Positions 7,101 through 8,151 of a stretch of DNA of 8,151 nt are shown in pieces; positions within the stretch are counted from its first letter, which is position 1; each line of letters opens with the position of its first letter. A model generated the notes under the pieces. That model was not told where the DNA came from. It saw only the letters and a program-made list of their open reading frames with translations, and made no database searches. Source of the DNA: an uncultured Altererythrobacter sp. (GTDB lineage: Bacteria; Pseudomonadota; Alphaproteobacteria; Sphingomonadales; Sphingomonadaceae); contig CAMPGP010000089.1 in assembly GCA_946885545.1 (NCBI GenBank), positions 1 through 8,151 of the forward strand, read 5' to 3'. The position numbers were made by a program, and so were the translations under genes.

Positions 7101-7329
7101 CGATGTTATCTTCCCGTTCTCGCCGATCTACGGCGAGGCGACGGGGCAACTCGATGCTTCGGTGTTCTTCGCGCTGACCGACAACATCAAGCTGGGCGTG
7201 CAGGGCGTGAACCTGCTCGACGAAGTCACCCGCACTTCGCAGGTGATCGACTTCGACGGCACGCGGGTCACCCGATCCGCATTCCGCAACGACCGCCGCT
7301 ATACGTTCGTGGCGAGGTTCGACTTCTGA
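4117..7329 (+). CDS. TonB-dependent receptor, Xanthomonas/Caulobacter type
   Basis: An outer-membrane active transporter of 1070 residues, at the long end for the family. Residues 1-37 form a signal peptide (basic RIDVRR, hydrophobic core, cleavage likely after APALA). A TonB-box-like VIVVSG lies at 62-67 and leads into the GFRASLESAQNIKRDAD segment typical of this subfamily. The plug domain runs to about 200 (ALPDRSVAEALQRVPGVNI; IRG at 135-137; EGGISGSVNLVTRKPL). The rest is a 22-strand-type barrel ending in the aromatic FVARFDF. No N-terminal signalling (STN) domain is present. The mature protein has four cysteines in two close pairs (264/274 and 730/743); the second pair follows an EF-hand-like loop at 714-725. 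Start: TTG with a strong ribosome site, and the signal peptide is in the right place. By subfamily and the adjacent LacI and MFS genes, a carbohydrate ligand is more likely than iron, but this is inference. Confidence 0.95.
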   Translation: MSGFSQISANRIDVRRVALGTVSGLALCLGLGAPALAQDADEGIESETPGGTPEAVEDDENVIVVSGFRASLESAQNIKRDADTFVDVITAEDIGALPDRSVAEALQRVPGVNISRFEQRDDPDRFSVEGSGVIIRGLTFVRSELNGRDIFSANGGRALSFNDISPELLGRVEVFKNQTADMIEGGISGSVNLVTRKPLDNPGFKLAGTVEANYGDLAKEWSPGFSVLASNTFETGAGMFGVQFGYAQQELVTRTDASQVTDPCYRADTLDAPCIRVTAPGANFNETNYPPAGSVIVPKGAGVRTTDLTRDRRAFSGIAQWESNDGSAKVTLEYLRAETEATLNEFAVLAQVNDDLLFPLVAPGTTPTFANGQFQTITLTQNSPNNVRGIPTEMLRFQREDDAMTEDFSADIQLNPSDRLSFNFEVQHIRSDRNEDGFIAAMQTFTDIFIDNSGKTPQVQFLQPQTDTSPGAYFTNPDLSYYWFNIDNQVRNEGTLDSFRMDAEYDVGEGFFKRARFGARWAYRNRVTRNTNFSNWSNLGAAWTGRNGNWNGDDPQAFGPGGAYVADFPDYANIYNPFDDDFQRGNAPIPMGEGAAFFFGGDDLVDEYLSGLTEDQISEIRAFTLTPEGRPLIYNRAGLVPGTPYLPGEISDVDEDSFGAYARIDFGTDDLFGNGWVLEGNIGLRYVETEVGTIGSIDYPTPLFFDNPDDPANTGDNDGIVSVADVLAKCANTQPGQDVAGYCSLSPGRLAEFASIFTGERVQDNTDLKYEHWLPSFNVKLDVGGGLLFRAAVSKGISRPDLAAYRSGGGIGDNTNNLRAEGTLETGPLFQIFTGNRFLMPVAAWNYDLSAEWYFDDVGSLTASVFMKEIEDNVNQGAEVRTFTSPSGATTDVIVNGPYNTDKGRLKGIELAYQQTYDFLPGLLSGLGTQMSYTYVDAGAFNNPTLGAAQSPFAEGLPLAGVSKHTVNAVAFYEYGPFSARAAYNWRSEFLQTPRDVIFPFSPIYGEATGQLDASVFFALTDNIKLGVQGVNLLDEVTRTSQVIDFDGTRVTRSAFRNDRRYTFVARFDF

Positions 7330-7401
7330 AGCGGCGATTGCATTGGCGGGCGGGTGCCGGATATCAGCGCAGTGACATCCCACCCTCCCGACAATGCGAA
7401 C

Positions 7402-7435
7402 TGCGGCTCCCGAGGCGCCAGGCGCCTGGGCCGCA
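7402..7435 (+). other. Strong GC-rich hairpin between the receptor gene and lacI-type gene
   Basis: Outer arms TGCGGC (7402-7407) and GCCGCA (7430-7435) enclose inner arms AGGCGCC (7413-7419) and GGCGCCT (7421-7427), with small bulges between. In RNA this could form one long stem of roughly a dozen base pairs. No T run follows (CGCGTAGATT), so it is not a textbook intrinsic terminator. It could cap the receptor mRNA 3' end, reduce read-through into the regulator, or be a DNA-binding site. Confidence 0.5.
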
Positions 7436-7463
7436 CGCGTAGATTGGACAGATCGGACCGACA

Positions 7464-8151
7464 ATGAGCCGCCGCCAGGCCGTCACCATCAAGCATGTCG
7501 CCGCGAGGGCGGGTGTCTCGCTGCAGACCGTCAGCCGCGTGCTCAACGACGGCCCCAACGTGCGGCCAGCCATGCGCGAGAAGGTCCAGGCGGCGATCGA
7601 CGAGCTTGGATACGTCCCATCGATCGCGGCCCAGCGGATGAGCGGCAAGCGCTCATACCTGATTCTTGCGGTCAACGACCGCGAGCGGACCATCGCCGAC
7701 TGGCGCAGCCGCGAAGGCGGCGACTGGGTCGACCAGATGCTGCTCGGCGGCATGCTGAAATGCGCCGAGCACGGCTATCGGCTCATCTTCGAACTGGTCG
7801 ACACCCACAACGACCACGTCGAGCGCGAACTGGCGGCGACGCTCGCCTCGCTGCGACCCGACGGCGTGATCCTGACCCCGCCGCACTCCGACAACCCGTT
7901 GATCGGCAGGCTGTTGGCGGAACACAACATCCCCTTCGCCCGGATCGGCTCCCACGAGATCGGCCCGGGCATTCCGATAACCATGGACGACGAAGGTGCG
8001 GCGCGCGCGGCGACGGAGCATCTTGTCGCGCTGGGCCATCGCGAGATCGGCTTTATCGCAGGCCCGGCGGAATATTCGCTCAGCGAATGGCGCATCGTCG
8101 GCTGGCGCGAAGCGATGGAGGCAGCCGGCCTCGGTACCGAGGGCCTTCTTG
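7464..8151 (+). CDS. LacI-family transcriptional regulator, N-terminal 229 residues (runs off the right edge)
   Basis: A DNA-binding repressor/activator of the LacI/GalR family. The ATG at 7464 opens a frame that reaches the window end without a stop. The helix-turn-helix is at about 7-30 (VTIKHVAARAGVSLQTVSRV), followed by the third helix and DELGYVP. The hinge is AAQRMSGKRS at 56-64, with methionine 59 where E. coli LacI has leucine 56. From about 66 the periplasmic-binding-like effector domain begins (YLILAVNDRE; RPDGVILTPP; ITMDDEGAARAATEHLVALGHREIGFIAG). The C-terminal subdomain residues are missing because of the window edge. It lies 134 bases after the receptor on the same strand, with GGA six bases before the ATG as a weak ribosome site and no clear promoter of its own. 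It is the natural candidate to bind the two operators at 4015-4051 and to sense a sugar derived from the imported ligand. Confidence 0.93.
   Translation, partial: MSRRQAVTIKHVAARAGVSLQTVSRVLNDGPNVRPAMREKVQAAIDELGYVPSIAAQRMSGKRSYLILAVNDRERTIADWRSREGGDWVDQMLLGGMLKCAEHGYRLIFELVDTHNDHVERELAATLASLRPDGVILTPPHSDNPLIGRLLAEHNIPFARIGSHEIGPGIPITMDDEGAARAATEHLVALGHREIGFIAGPAEYSLSEWRIVGWREAMEAAGLGTEGLL

Noticed and set aside
7330..7463. Autoregulatory LacI operator ahead of the regulator gene
   Set aside because: I found no copy of the AACG-centred repeat in this gap, so autoregulation through the same motif is not supported here.
3913..7464. A 1183-codon open frame on the minus strand antisense to the TonB receptor
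   Set aside because: The plus-strand frame has a signal peptide, TonB box, plug and aromatic C-terminus. The antisense product is an R/V/E-rich composition with no recognisable domain, as expected when GC-rich codons leave the opposite frame free of stops.

Overview
The window looks like a piece of an alphaproteobacterial chromosome, most likely Sphingomonadales (Erythrobacter/Sphingomonas-like). The grounds are high GC, a long TonB-dependent receptor of the Xanthomonas/Caulobacter type, a FecI/FecR pair, and a TonB receptor next to a tryptophan-halogenase-family flavoprotein, an MFS transporter and a LacI regulator. This taxonomic reading is inference; no rRNA or marker gene is present.

Layout. 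The left half is all on the minus strand. Reading leftwards from about 3934 come a flavin-dependent tryptophan-halogenase-family gene (2405-3934), an MFS transporter with SLC45/GPH-like sugar-porter motifs (1046-2302), a FecI-like ECF sigma factor (359-880), and the N-terminal part of its FecR-type membrane anti-sigma/sensor (1-372, cut by the window edge; overlaps the sigma gene by 14 bases). The right half is on the plus strand: a 1070-residue TonB-dependent receptor (4117-7329, TTG start) and the first 229 residues of a LacI-family regulator (7464 to the window end).

The 182-base divergent region (3935-4116) is the control centre. It holds two LacI-type operator-like elements repeated at a 21-bp interval and separated by a T7 tract. 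The second overlaps the -35 box of a good candidate promoter for the receptor, and the first lies on the halogenase side. The simplest model is that the LacI protein encoded downstream controls the receptor and the halogenase/MFS genes together: the receptor brings a ligand (probably an oligosaccharide or glycoside) across the outer membrane and the MFS protein moves it across the inner membrane. What a halogenase-family enzyme does in such an uptake locus is the main open question.

The FecI/FecR pair appears to be a separate unit with its own candidate promoter. The TonB receptor here lacks the N-terminal signalling extension that FecR proteins read, so their partner receptor probably lies to the left of the window. 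I see no tRNA, rRNA, CRISPR array, insertion sequence or phage gene. Long antisense open frames over the receptor and halogenase genes are treated as GC-driven shadows.
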